Positions 32,610 to 43,365 of a stretch of DNA of 64,000 bases are shown here, piece by piece. Where the stretch lies: NCBI GenBank assembly GCA_050084515.1, contig CM114272.1, positions 59,954,001 to 60,018,000 of the forward strand, written 5' to 3'. Origin of the DNA: Blasia pusilla (taxonomy: Eukaryota > Marchantiophyta > Marchantiopsida > Blasiales). Both the position numbers and the translations under genes were made by a program. The notes under the pieces were generated by a model that was given only the letters and a program-made list of their open reading frames with translations, was not told the origin of the DNA and made no database searches. Within the stretch, counting starts at the first letter, position 1. The number at the start of each line of letters is the position of its first letter.

Positions 32610-33420
32610 GCCTGTTGGAGGGCATTTGTGTGTTAGATCTCTTTGGTGATTAGGTCTCAATTCATGACACGGAGGAGAAGTTTTACCAACGATAGTTGAG
32701 GCCAAATCATGCGAGTAGCCTTGAAAAAGGTTGGTCCTGTGGATTTAGTGATTGCTTGGAGTACTTTGGTTGTGGTGAGGGATTCACATCGATTGTTTTG
32801 GGAGACCGGGTGTTCGACATCTTCAGGTTCATCAGGCACGTGCTCTAGCTTACATTATGGAGAATGTTCCATTGTTGGGTGACACTCGGACCCGGATGAT
32901 GGCGAGTATTCATGAGGTGCGGTCTTGGATTGGACCAGCGGTGTTGTTGGATGCAGCGCGAGTTGGCTCGCGTGCACATCATCCACGCTTATGGTGGACA
33001 AACTTGTTGCCTAGGGACGTTCTACGTTGAGCATATGATGTGCAGCGGGATCCTTGCCTTACAGTGGATAGTATCTTGGATACTGGGCGACTTTCTCAGG
33101 TGGTGAGGGTTATTGATTGGTCACCCATGGTAGTGGTGAACCGTGGGCCAGCCTAGGATGGCACTACCCACATTTGTGAGTTTTCCCTTGTCACATGCCT
33201 ATAGGGAAGGTGGTCCCGAGCTTGTATGGGATTCTCATGTGCGACAGTTGGTGGAACCTAACGCTGATGAGAGAGAGCGTGCGATGGGATTTGCTACTGG
33301 TGTGACAGCGGTTGCTTCCATTTCTGAGGCTTCACGACGTCATGTGTTGGGTCAGGCCATGGACCTGAATTGTTTGACTTGGATTTTGAGTCTTGGTATG
33401 GCCCAGCAGCGTCAACTTCG
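32610..33420 (+). pseudogene. C5-cytosine methyltransferase remnant, right arm
   Basis: Motif I is recognisable (GICVLDLFGD then a stop, about 32622-32654). The middle, including the PCQ region, is scrambled by frameshifts, while ENVPLLGDTRTRMMA is still readable near 32860-32900. The C-terminal motif IX/X region is intact in one frame (about 33143-33400): GGPELVWDSHVRQL, NADERERAMGFATGVTA and RRHVLGQAMDL. This part supplies motifs that are frameshifted in the left arm, which supports the family call. Confidence 0.75.
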
Positions 33421-33646
33421 GACTATGTGTGTGGGTCTTCCACCCCTTGTGATGAGCTCGATGGCTATCGGGATAGTAGAGGCATCGGCTAGGGGCGAGG
33501 AGAGTATTATTTTACATCCTTGGAGTAAATGGGATGTAATGGCTAGGCATGTGGAGTTGGTTGCTCATGCCGGTGGAGGAGTTATTTGCTCAGATGATGG
33601 TGTAGCTAAGGGTGTACCATCTTGTGAGGGAGTTGCGTAGCAGCCA

Positions 33647-35086
33647 ATGGCATCATCTTCTTTCTCTAGTGTGCCAATGGAGGAGACTTGGGAGCCATTA
33701 CTTGGGCCCAAGCTTACGGGAGGTGAGAAACGACGCTTGACACAGTTCCTACGTGCTTATAGGAGTTGTTTTTCTTTTAGCATGAAGGAGTTGGGTGCTT
33801 TGGTTGGACCCGGTATACGGATTGATTAGGCTAGTGATATGCCAATCTTTCGTCGTCCCTACCGATATAGTGATATGGAGAGGGACCTGATTCAGAGTAG
33901 GACGTTGGACCTTTTGGAGGCTGGATTAGTGGAGTTGTCCCATGGAGAGTATGCATCAGCCACTGTCATGCCTGCTAAAAAGGATATGCATGGGAACTAC
34001 ACGGATAGGCGGATGTGTGGAGATTACCGTCCTATCAATCGGCAAACCAAGGCCGATAGGTATGCCATGCCTACATCTGAGGAGATCTTTGATGTGGTGG
34101 GACAGGCAAAGATTTTCAGTACTTTGGATCTTCGGGCAGGATACCATCAATTTCCGATTCGGAAGAGTGACAAGTCCAAGACAGCATTTTGGGGTGTCAA
34201 CTCTCATGGCAAGGATTGTTTGTACCAGTGGAAATTCTTATCCTTTGGGTTGAAGAATGCACCTGCCAAGTTTCAGAGAGTGATGGACAGGATCCTAGCA
34301 GGGTTGGATTTTGTTCGGTGTTACATTGATGATATCTTGGTGTTCAGTAACACGGTGGAGGAGCATCAGATACATTTGCAGATTGTGTTTGAGAAAGCTC
34401 ATGGTCTACGTTTGCATCAAGGAAAGTGTAAGTTCTTCCATGAGGATGTTGAGTACTTGGGTCATGTGATCTATCCAGGTGGTTTGGGAGTTCAGCAAGC
34501 GAAGGTGGAGGCTATTGCACTTATTCCTTGGCCGGTAGATGTGAGTAGAGTTCGAGCATTCATGGGATTGGAAAACTACTATCGGAGGTATGTGAAGGGA
34601 TTTAGTGCTATGGCAAAGCCTTTGAACCAATTGTTGAAATCAGATCAAGAGTGGCACTGGGGAGATGATCAGGAGAGAGCTTTTGTGGAGCTGAAGGCCC
34701 AGTTGGTGGCGGCGCCTATCTTGAGGAGACCTATCAGAGGGCGCCCATTTCAGTTACACACTGATTGGAGTAGGTTGGGACTTGGAGAGGTGTTGACACA
34801 ACATGATGATGAGCGCATGGAGTTTGTGGTGGCCTATGCAAGTCATTCGAATAATGCAACGGAGTCACGCTACAGTTCATATGAGGGAGAGTGCTTGGCA
34901 GTAGTGTGGGCTGTGGCACACTTTAGGTGTTACTTGTTTGGCACACAATTTACCCTTGTTACTGATCACCAGCCGCTCAAGTGGTTGATGGAGTCTGACA
35001 AGCTTACAGGGAAGCTTGCACGGTGGGCTCTTATCTTACAGAGTATGACTTCCGGGTGGTACATAGACTGGAGTTGCCAACCTTGA
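33647..35086 (+). pseudogene. Ty3 reverse transcriptase and RNase H, right arm
   Basis: An open stretch of more than 400 codons from 33839 follows a stop at about 33827. Motifs: MCGDYRPINRQTKADRYAMP (about 34012), FSTLDLRAGYHQF, SFGLKNAPAKFQRVMD, RCYIDDILVFS (34317-34349), FMGLENYYRRYVKGFS and RNase H with LHTDWSRLGL, SSYEGECLAVVW and TDHQPLKWLME. The RNase H C-terminus shifts frame near 35030. It is the longest surviving reading frame of the element and places it firmly in Ty3/gypsy. Confidence 0.88.
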
Positions 35087-35420
35087 TCTTTGATGGGTTG
35101 AGTAGGAACCCATGTACTAGCCAAGAGGATGCAACTGGGGCTAGATGGCATGGCAAGGTTGATGAGGAGATGGTGCCAGCTTGGCATGCCTTTTTATGTT
35201 GGTTAGGGGCGGACTCTAGTATGGAGGACCACATGACATCTTACTCTAGTCAGAGGGTAGATGGCCAGCCTTCAGATCCTAAGGTTGGAGATGGTGGTAC
35301 GGATCAGCATGATATTCATGATGATGCGTTGCTGTTGGAGTTCCTACAGACTAGTAGAGTGCCAGGCATAGTGAGTGCCAAGGAGCAAGACCGTGTTCTT
35401 CAATGTGCTAAGAGGTATCG

Positions 35421-36349
35421 AATGAAGAACTACTCATTGCCTTGCACAACCAAACTCAAAATTACAATACAAGCATTGAATCTCCAAATCCATGTCTTCT
35501 TTATTGCAACAACTAAACCTTTCTAGTTACAACGGGTTATCGGCCCAAGCTTTTCGGTCACAAGTTATGTCCATTGCTACACCATGTACTAACGCACGTG
35601 CCTTTCTTGCATCCATCTAAAGTCACGCAATGCTTCTTGCGCATGTTCTAGATCCGCCTCCGCAATCCAAGTCGCCTCTTTCACATGATAGCCTTTCCAC
35701 TTGACCAAGTACTTGTACTTGGTGGCCCTACGTCTGGAACGCAGAATGGTCTCAACCTCGAACTCTGGTTCCTCATTTCTGATGACCGGTTGTGGTCTCA
35801 ACATCCTCCTTTGCTCCGGACGCACATTGTCTTGAAGATACTTCTTTAATAATGAAACATGGAAAGTCGGGTGAATCTTGAACTCGTTTGGCAACTCCAA
35901 CGTGTATACATCCTCAAACGGCTTTGCCTTGATCACATACGGTCCAGCATACTTGGCTGACAATTTCGCGGACAATTCCTTCGGAAGAGTGAGATTCTTA
36001 ACACTCAACCACACATGTTCCCCAACTTGGAAACTCACTTGGCGCCGACTTTTGTTAGCATGCTTTACGTACCTTAGTTGAGCCTTGGCGAGACTTTTCT
36101 CGCTTCGCTCTTGTCGTTCTGCATTTCCACTAACAAACATTCCGCCGTTGCTTGACGAGTGTGTGTCGATGTATTGCCCTTCGAAAGAGCTAAGTCAAGA
36201 GGCCCTTCTGGTTCTCTTTGATACGCCACAAGAAACGGAGATTCTCCGGTTGCAGAATGCTTAGTCGAGTTGTAACAATACTCAGCCATACTTAACCACT
36301 TGGCCCAATCTCTTTGGTCCGCACTCATGTAATTCCGTAACATGTTCCC
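35421..36349 (-). mobile_element. Antisense fragment of a chromodomain Ty3 element
   Basis: Interrupts the right-arm integrase. On the minus strand it encodes the integrase C-terminal half (WAKWLSMAEYCYNSTKHSAT, then PFLVAYQREP, about 36330-36200), an SH3-like linker (VWLSVKNLTLP) and a chromodomain ending (FEVETILRSRR, YLVKWKGY, TWIAEADL, about 35760-35640), then 3' untranslated sequence to about 35421. It is a different lineage from the surrounding PHD-bearing element. The uninterrupted sequence at this point is seen in the left arm near 26290-26250. Confidence 0.85.
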
Positions 36350-37660
36350 CGTGTGTGGGAGGATGGTAGAGTACGAGTTGTGCCGCATTTGGCTCATAGA
36401 GAGCGCATTGTGCGACATGCCCATGAGGAGTTGGGAGATTTTGGGATAAAGCGTATGTGTAGCTTACTCCATGGTCAGTATTGGTGGCGTGGCATGCATA
36501 CTCAGTTGCAACAGTTGGTGTCACGTTGTATGGTTTGTGATCGGGTGAGGGCATCATTCAATGCCCCTATACCACAGTTACACCCCTTGTATATTATGGG
36601 GTTGGGTTACCGTTGGAGTGTGGACTTTGCGGGACCGTTACCGTTGACTGTACGACATCATCGATATGTGTTGGTGATGGTGGAGCACTTCTCCAAGTGG
36701 ATTGAGTTGGTGGCATTACCTGACAAGGCAAGTGAGGGAACGGCGTATGCGTTTCTTGATGGAGTGCTTAGTCATTTTGGTGCACCAGCTGAAGTGTTGA
36801 CCGACTAGGGTACAGAGTTTCAAGGTGAGTTTCAAGTCTTGTGTAACAAGGCGTTGATTGATCATCAGACCACGTCTCGAGATCATCTAGAGGCAGATGG
36901 TTTGGCTGAGCGTGTGGTTCAGACGGTGAAGAGGGCATTGCGCAAGTATGGCCTACAGAAGGGACATCTTGTAGACAGGGATATTCAGCTGCCATGGTTA
37001 GCCATGGGGTATAGGTTCAGTCGCCAAGCATCCTTGGCTTCCTTCTCACCTTATTTTCTTTTATACAGCCGAGATCCAGACTTGCCAGCAGCAATTCGTT
37101 GGGAGTCTAGTGAGGTGGTGAACCTTGATGAGCTAGAGATGTGGATAAGAGTGTGTTCTCAGCAGGCAAAGCTCTTTTGGAGAGTTATGCCAACAGCCTT
37201 TGAGAACCTTGCCATTGCTCAACACAGGGATACGTTGCGGTATGCAACCATTCGGGATGGAGGTTATCGACCATCGATTCTTAGGTTCCATGTGGGGGAC
37301 TATGTCTATATGGAGCAGATTGCACCGAAATGTTGGATGTGACGGCAGGCCGCACTATTTTACGAGTGCGCGAGGTGTTAGCTTTTGGAGTTCTCATGTT
37401 GGAGGGTCGTGATGGAGTTGTTTGGAAGGACCATGTGTGTAATTGTGCGCCATGTCATCTTCCAAATGTGGATGGTACTGTTGATCCAAGCTTAGCCATG
37501 ATACGTGCTAGCTTGAGGTGCATGTTGTGTGGGTCTTCTGGTAAGGCAGCCTGTATGTTGATGTGTGATCGGTGTTCTAGGGGTTGGCACCTGATGTGTT
37601 TGACTCCACATATAGATGTTGTTCCTACTGGAAGGTGGGTTTGTCCTCGATGTACTTAGG
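36350..37660 (+). pseudogene. Ty3 integrase and PHD finger, right arm
   Basis: HHCC zinc finger (HLAHRERIVRHAHEELG through SRCMVCDRVR, about 36380-36550), catalytic core with VDFAGPLP, HFSKWIELVALPDKAS and LTD followed by a TAG stop (36806-36808) where the left arm has Gln, then a glutamate in LAERVVQTVKRAL (about 36900). After the integrase, a complete PHD finger: CMLCG, CDRCSRGWHLMC and RWVCPRC (about 37520-37656), the final domain before a TAG stop. A frame change near 37340 separates integrase from PHD. Confidence 0.85.
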
Positions 37661-37825
37661 AGAGGTAGATGACTTGATCTTTGCATGATATGGATTACAG
37701 ATAGGCGACTAACGATGGGGCAACCTAGCACCCGGCCTTCTGATTCGTGCACCCAAGAAGGTGTATAGCATGTAATAGATGTATAGGGCTACCAAGGAGT
37801 TAGAGGGACCTAATCGCTAGTTAGG

Positions 37826-37938
37826 GGGGCAAGTTGTGGTACACTTGTGTTTGTGTATGCTCTCCTCTATGTTATGTATGTATGTGAGTATGGTATGTCA
37901 GCGATGTATGTTGTATGACGATGTGGATTCGCACGACA
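37826..37938 (+). repeat. Polypurine tract and LTR-tail duplicate, right arm
   Basis: TTAGGGGGGCAAG is followed by a 106-bp copy (37833-37938) of the last 106 bp of the LTR (38308-38413). The same order occurs in the left arm. Confidence 0.6.
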
Positions 37939-37940
37939 AC

Positions 37941-38413
37941 TGTCATGACCATACGGATTATCTCGTAGAGTATAGTGTTCTAGTAGAGGCCATACCTTAT
38001 GTAGGGCCGTACTGTCCAGGTAGAGATGCCGTTTCATACATAGGGTTGGGGGTTACTCAGTTGAGGGTGACTTTTCCAGTAGGGCCCGCTCTTAGGTTGG
38101 AGGATATAGTGTGGAGTGCACTCAAAGAACAGTTAGTTCTTTGAGTTGAGCCTGTCCGTTGGGAGTTAGCCTTGGTAGTAAGTAGAGCTCTTGGCTATGG
38201 TGGTTCCGGCAAGCTTCGACCTGGATTCTCCCATCGTGGAGTGGGTTTGGCTCGATTGTATGTGATTGTAAACGTGTTTTATGACAGTAGGTCTTTCACG
38301 GATTTCAGTTGTGGTACACTTGTGTTTGTGGATACTCTCGTCTATGTTATGTATGTATGTGAGTATGGTATATTAGCGATGTATGTTGTATTACGATGTG
38401 GATTCGCACAACA
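37941..38413 (+). repeat. 3' LTR of right-arm Ty3 element
   Basis: 473 bp, starting TGTCATGACC and ending GCACAACA. Homologous to the left-arm LTR and to 23643-23970. If the adjacent 106-bp duplicate is counted as LTR, the LTR would be about 580 bp and start TGTGGTACAC next to the polypurine tract. Confidence 0.75.
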
Positions 38414-40193
38414 AAGCACCTTGCGATCCTCCTCCCTGGCTTCATCACCTTTGCAGTTGCACGAGTGGTCTATGCTCCTCCCCTTTCACCTTCCTTGCCA
38501 TCTCTTGCGAGCGCAACGCCCCTATAATAAAGTGTTTTCCCGTGTTCTCTCTCCTGTGCTCCTCTTTGCAAGATCTACGCAAGCGCCCCTGCGCTTTCGT
38601 GTTTCCTACGCTCTGGTTTTTGGGCTTTGCGCTCTTGCTCCTTCGATCAACTTCTAGGCTTGCTATCTTTTGGGTTCTTCTCATTTCCTTACTGTAAGCA
38701 GGTGCCTATCTTTGTGTAACCTAACTTAGGAGCTTGGACTCTCGCGTCCTCTCCTTGCATCTCAAAGAGAGAGTCGCGGGAGAGGCAATGGCATTTTTCT
38801 GTTGGGGAGGGCACATTGGGTTCTTTGCAAGTTTTTTAGAACTCTCGACGCGGCCATGTAATATACAAGAGTTTCCATTTTACAGTCATTTTAATAAGTT
38901 CGATCCCCAAGAGGATCATTGTTTGATGAAAAGAGAGTTCGAAATTACAATTCTGTTGTAATAGTTGTATTTAAATGTGTGAGTTATATTCAATGTCTTA
39001 TCAATATCTTATGATCTTTCTTAGTACCAAAGGATCTTTTCTCGATTCTCTCTAGTGGAATTGACAGCATGTTCACGTAGATTTTCCTCTCGACATCAAG
39101 AAACCTCACAGAGATCTCAACACGAAAGCTGATTTCTCCTACTTTCGGAACTCAATCCGTCTCGACAGGCTACTCTCTGTCAAACAAATTTCCTACAACT
39201 CAGGTTGATTATTTCACTGATGAGAAAGGTTCGCCTGATTCACTCTTCACTCTGCAGACCCAAAAAAGAATACTCAGACATAAGCATCGCACATCAGAAT
39301 GAATGAATGATTGCTTTACTACTCCATCAAGAACGAGAAAGCTTCAAAGTGTATATAAGCTCGAGAGGGTACTACTCTCTTGCTCGGATCATTCCTACAG
39401 CATAAAGACTTCGTAAGAGAATGATGATTATGGCTTTTGTCTTGCTTCTTAAATACTCGTTGGAGTAGGAGTGATCCAAAGATTCGGAGTGTTCTTGATG
39501 AAGCTGGTGTCTCTTCAGCATTTGTAACTACCTAGATCTATGGTTCTCTTAGTTTTTCCTACGATCCCTATGAATCCGCGGTACAAAACTGTCCTAACTA
39601 CCAATTTGATACAAAGGGTCGCGCCCCTTCCTAGTCTAATTGTTCTAACGTGCGTCGCTTGAAATCACAGTCCTTCTTAGCTTCGCTTTGTTGGACTTCA
39701 TGAGGACGAAGTACTCCATGGTTCGTTCTTACTTTCGGTGCTTCGTGCTTCGTACAAGAGCGAAGTACTTCTTTCTTCTTTTCTTCTTGATGCTTCGTTA
39801 GGTAGCGAAGCACTTCAAAGACAGAGCTTCGTACATCTTCGTTAAGCTTCGTTATTGCGTTTTCCTCTCCTCAAAGGCAAATCCTTGATCTTCCATCTCT
39901 CTGCCTTGTCCCAGGAGCTTCGTGATTCACTCATTCTTCCTCATAATAATAAATAATCATAATCAAAATCATAATATACAAGAGTCTTCGTTGAATAAAA
40001 AGATATATTCTTCAAGAGTACAAAATTGTGGGTATCATAGGCCATAGTGGGAGACACTTGTTCGGGTTAGGGGTGAGAGCGCTTTCAGTGCATTTCAGAG
40101 TGTGGACAGGGAAGGTCACATGCACAAAAATGGAGAACATATGATCTAGATAGATAAGTTTACAGAGTAAATTTGAAGGCAATGCTCACTTGC
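38414..40193. other. Unannotated flank of the Ty3 inverted repeat
   Basis: No gene supported. The MULE transposase broken at 23642 does not resume here. A short-motif cluster at about 39650-39860 repeats CTTCGT/ACGAAG in both orientations. Small open frames (for example 38734-38961) show no recognisable domain. Confidence 0.4.
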
Positions 40194-40775
40194 ATTCATC
40201 TCCTAGCTAGCCTCGACATCTTTTGTCTACTCCTACTTGAACCACTAGTAGAGGCTTGTCCAATGCGCTCCTCGCCTTGAATATGCTCGACAACTCGCAT
40301 CTTCATATCCTCAAGCCTGACTGGCTCTGGAATGTACTCTTCTAAGTTTACATTATTGGGTCTTTTGCTTGGCTTAGGATCCTTATTTAGAGGTCCGCTT
40401 TGATGTAGGCCTCACATGATACTCAACCAATTGTACAAGGACTCGCAAGCCACTATTATGCTTGATCAAGGGATCCTCATGAGGTTCTAAGGAGGGAAGA
40501 GAATCCCTTTTGGCATCCCCAAAATTTTCCTCGCTCTCATAGCCCAACTTGGTCCCCCATTGTGGGTTCACCTTGCCTATTTCTTTCGGACTCAAATCCA
40601 ACTTTTCCAGCCAACTCGAGTCATTCTGAGATAGTGGAGACCACGATGGTCTCTCTGAAGGTGGAGTATCTGTTGTCTTAACTCCATATAATTTCATTGA
40701 ACTTGAAAGGAAAGTTTCTTTCTTGACCCTTCCTTTTGCTTGTGCAGACTTCATAGCTATACATCTGATAGTCAT
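40194..40775 (-). pseudogene. Unrecognised decayed reading frame
   Basis: A 130-codon frame (40775-40383) is followed, one frame over, by about 70 more codons that look like the same protein's tail (DPKPSKRPNNVNLEEYIPEP, then a Ser/Arg-rich end at 40194). The composition is charged, with Pro/Ser-rich segments and no transmembrane stretch. I do not recognise the family. The frame change could be a frameshift or an unseen intron. The upstream start is uncertain. It may be a retroelement gag remnant or a host gene 3' end. Confidence 0.35.
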
Positions 40776-42464
40776 CTCATCTTTCTTATGCTCAGCTCAA
40801 CTCTGCACGATGCACAAATAGTGTTAGAAATATGTTTCTTTGTTTTGCAGGTTTCTAGGGTCAGAAGGAGAATTTTGGAAGGAGACTTTCAAGACGGAGA
40901 GCACTTGTGGAGAGAACTTATATTCTTGAATGTATTCCTCCGCTCGCATGTACTCCTGCAACCATGTAAAGCTTGGTAAGTTGTGAGCAGATTGATTGTG
41001 TAACCTTGCTCCTACTTATAGATAGTAAAAGGCAAGAATAGTTGGAGAATATACAACTAAGAATAGAACTGATGGATGAAGCGTGAGACAAATGCTTGTA
41101 CGCTACATTTCATACTCTAATGAAAACACGCAAATCCAAGCCTCACCTTTTTGCAATGTAAATTGTCTGAATGTTGCATGAACGCGATCAAAGACCTACC
41201 TTGGTACTTAAATACTTGCCTTTGAGACCCCCAAAGTGCCCAAATGGCTTCATTTCAAATCGGATTTGGATTTCAAATTAGATTTGGTGCAATGCAATCC
41301 CAACTTCCGCCCACAACTCCTCCACTCTACTTCAATGGATAAAAACGTCTACCGGCTACTTCGTTGTAATATCCCAAAGGGTTGTTACTCGCACAAAAAT
41401 GATAAGTGGTATAATAATATGAAAGACATGACTGTGAAATCACGAACTAGAAATCGACACATGTCATTCCGAGAGCGCTTGTGGAGGGACGCATGTCAAG
41501 TTGTCAAGCCCTCTTCAAGGACGTGTCTCACACAACGGACACTCTTGCCTGGAATCCCGTCCTCTTTTAATGGTATAGATAGGCAATGAGGACAAGAAGC
41601 TTAAACCCCTCCCCATTAGACTTCTAAACAAACATTTGGTCTAGTAATATTATAAACATTTTAAGTGTTATTGGGAGGGTAAATTTTTTATTTTTTTTAT
41701 CTCATAATTTTTGTATCTGTATGAATGTAAATGGGTATTTGAAAAAAACCATAAATATTATATTTATTTTTTGTGTATCTATAATCCCTTCCCTATTTCA
41801 TTCCAATTCTAGTAGAATAGAGTTTTCTTATGAAAATTTTGGATTAGGTAAGTAAATTTAAATCTTTTGTGTAATCATCACTTACTAACATGCATAAAAA
41901 TGGAAACCTACATAAAATTTTGATTTCTAATATTCTTTCCTCTATGATTTGAGCGTCTATCAAATGATTCTAAAAATTACCATTCTAATTCTCTTATCCT
42001 TTTTAGTAAACCAATCTTCAATCACAAATGATATGTTTGAGAATGCAATTGAAAACAAATGATTATCGTCACACATACTCGAGAAAGCAAAGTGTGCATT
42101 TAAAAGATATATACCTCTCTTTCTTCATGTCAATACAGTCATTACTCTCAAGCAATGTTGCACAAAAATAAAATTTCTCCTAGGTTGTCCCTACAAGACG
42201 CATGAATGAGTGCGGATAGGGAGCAAACAACTGTGTGGGCTACAAGCACACACCATCCCGTGGTAGGCTTTCAAAGAGCTGCCTATACAAGCCAACCGCG
42301 GGCTGTGAGCCCTACCACTGTAATTGCTGCAATTTGGCTTACTAGGATAGATAGATGAGTAGATTTTAGGATAATTTCTCCCAAAAGAAATAGAACCTAT
42401 TTCTTAGGACAAGGATTTGGGCTCGTATGCTTAGGTATCTATATGGAAATAGAATATAAACAAA
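40776..42464. other. AT-rich stretch without supported gene
   Basis: A 117-codon open frame at 41236-41589 has no recognisable motif and no paralogue in the window, so it is not called. The rest is AT-rich with no visible structure. Confidence 0.35.
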
Positions 42465-42575
42465 TCATTGAAATATGTAACAATCTTGCGATTACAAAGT
42501 TGCCTTGTATGTCCGTGCACTCATAGCAAAGCGTCTATGGAACTTAAACATGGATGTAAATTTGATATTTGAGAA
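42465..42575 (-). repeat. Copia LTR fragment
   Basis: Diverged match to the LTR at 60335-60784, in the same orientation as that LTR, including the stretch around GTCCGTGCACTCATAG. Confidence 0.55.
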
Positions 42576-43149
42576 TTCAATACTATTTTGGTTTTGCGGC
42601 CATTTCTTACCATCCCACTCTCTCTCTTCCATCAAATTATAGGAAAAGGATTCCATATCGTCGACCATATATATTATATTGAATCTTCTTCAATTTTTGG
42701 AATGACAAAAATACAATGGATGTAAGTCATATATGAAGGTTTCTAGTATTAAATTGAATGCACACACAAACAAATAATCTCCCATCAATATATCTTTTGC
42801 TCAAAGGTGTAATCTAACTCCATTGCTATTTTTTTATACCTTACATTTTAATCTCATATCTTTAATTCTTTATTTCATGAAATAAATACTTTGATAGATC
42901 TATATATTTCTTCACTTAATCCTATTAACATTTCTTTACTTAACCCTTTTATTGTGAAATTTTTCCATTCCATAAATATATGTTCAAATGTTCCCAATTT
43001 GTAGACACACAATGCACTTTTGGACTAGCACTTTGGTTCTCCTAACTCCAAGTAGCATATACTACTTCCATCTAAAGGTATGTGCTACCTTATACATATC
43101 CAAGATACGTTATCATTCAATGAGTACTACATTGAAAAGAAAAGCGCTT
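42576..43149. other. AT-rich spacer between LTR fragments
   Basis: No coding or structural signal seen. Confidence 0.3.
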
Positions 43150-43365
43150 ACAAATTTTTCTTTAAATAGAAATGAAGAAAAATAGATAAAAAACCCTAGT
43201 TTCCTAAATAGTGAAATAGTGGGGAACTGCAAAAGTATGGCATTCTTGTATGTCGAGTTATCTTCATGTTCAAGTTCCATTGAAGCTCTTGTGTGAGCGC
43301 ACAAACGGACTAGGCCACTTTGTATCTCCAAGATTTGTAATATGTTTCAGTGATTTCATTCTATT
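43150..43365 (+). repeat. Copia LTR fragment
   Basis: Matches the LTR at 60335-60784 in opposite orientation, from the AAAAACCCTAG stretch through TTTGTATCTCCAAGATTTG to TTTCAGTGATTT. No internal copia coding sequence adjoins it, so it is a truncated solo fragment. Confidence 0.7.

Larger units (their letters stand above)
31108..38413 (+). mobile_element. Ty3/gypsy element with C5-methyltransferase and PHD finger, right arm
   Basis: Plus-strand partner of 24201-31107. It starts in gag at VKERVVTSAFSRD, about 85 bp further into the element than the left arm, and ends at the LTR 3' border 38413. The methyltransferase is more degraded than in the left arm but reverse transcriptase, integrase and PHD are better preserved. 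Confidence 0.85.

Noticed and set aside
24119-38424. AAGCACCTTGC on both sides of the Ty3 inverted repeat as a target duplication
   Set aside because: Eleven bases is too long for Ty3 integration, and the left copy is about 70 bp from the LTR border, not adjacent to it.
39640-39870. CTTCGT-rich stretch as a satellite or binding array
   Set aside because: Short, irregular spacing; no clear unit.
41236-41589. 117-codon plus-strand frame
   Set aside because: No domain, paralogue or splice context; AT-rich surroundings give such frames by chance.
42240-42330. Possible tRNA-like fold in GC-richer patch
   Set aside because: No cloverleaf could be drawn and no T-loop consensus is present.
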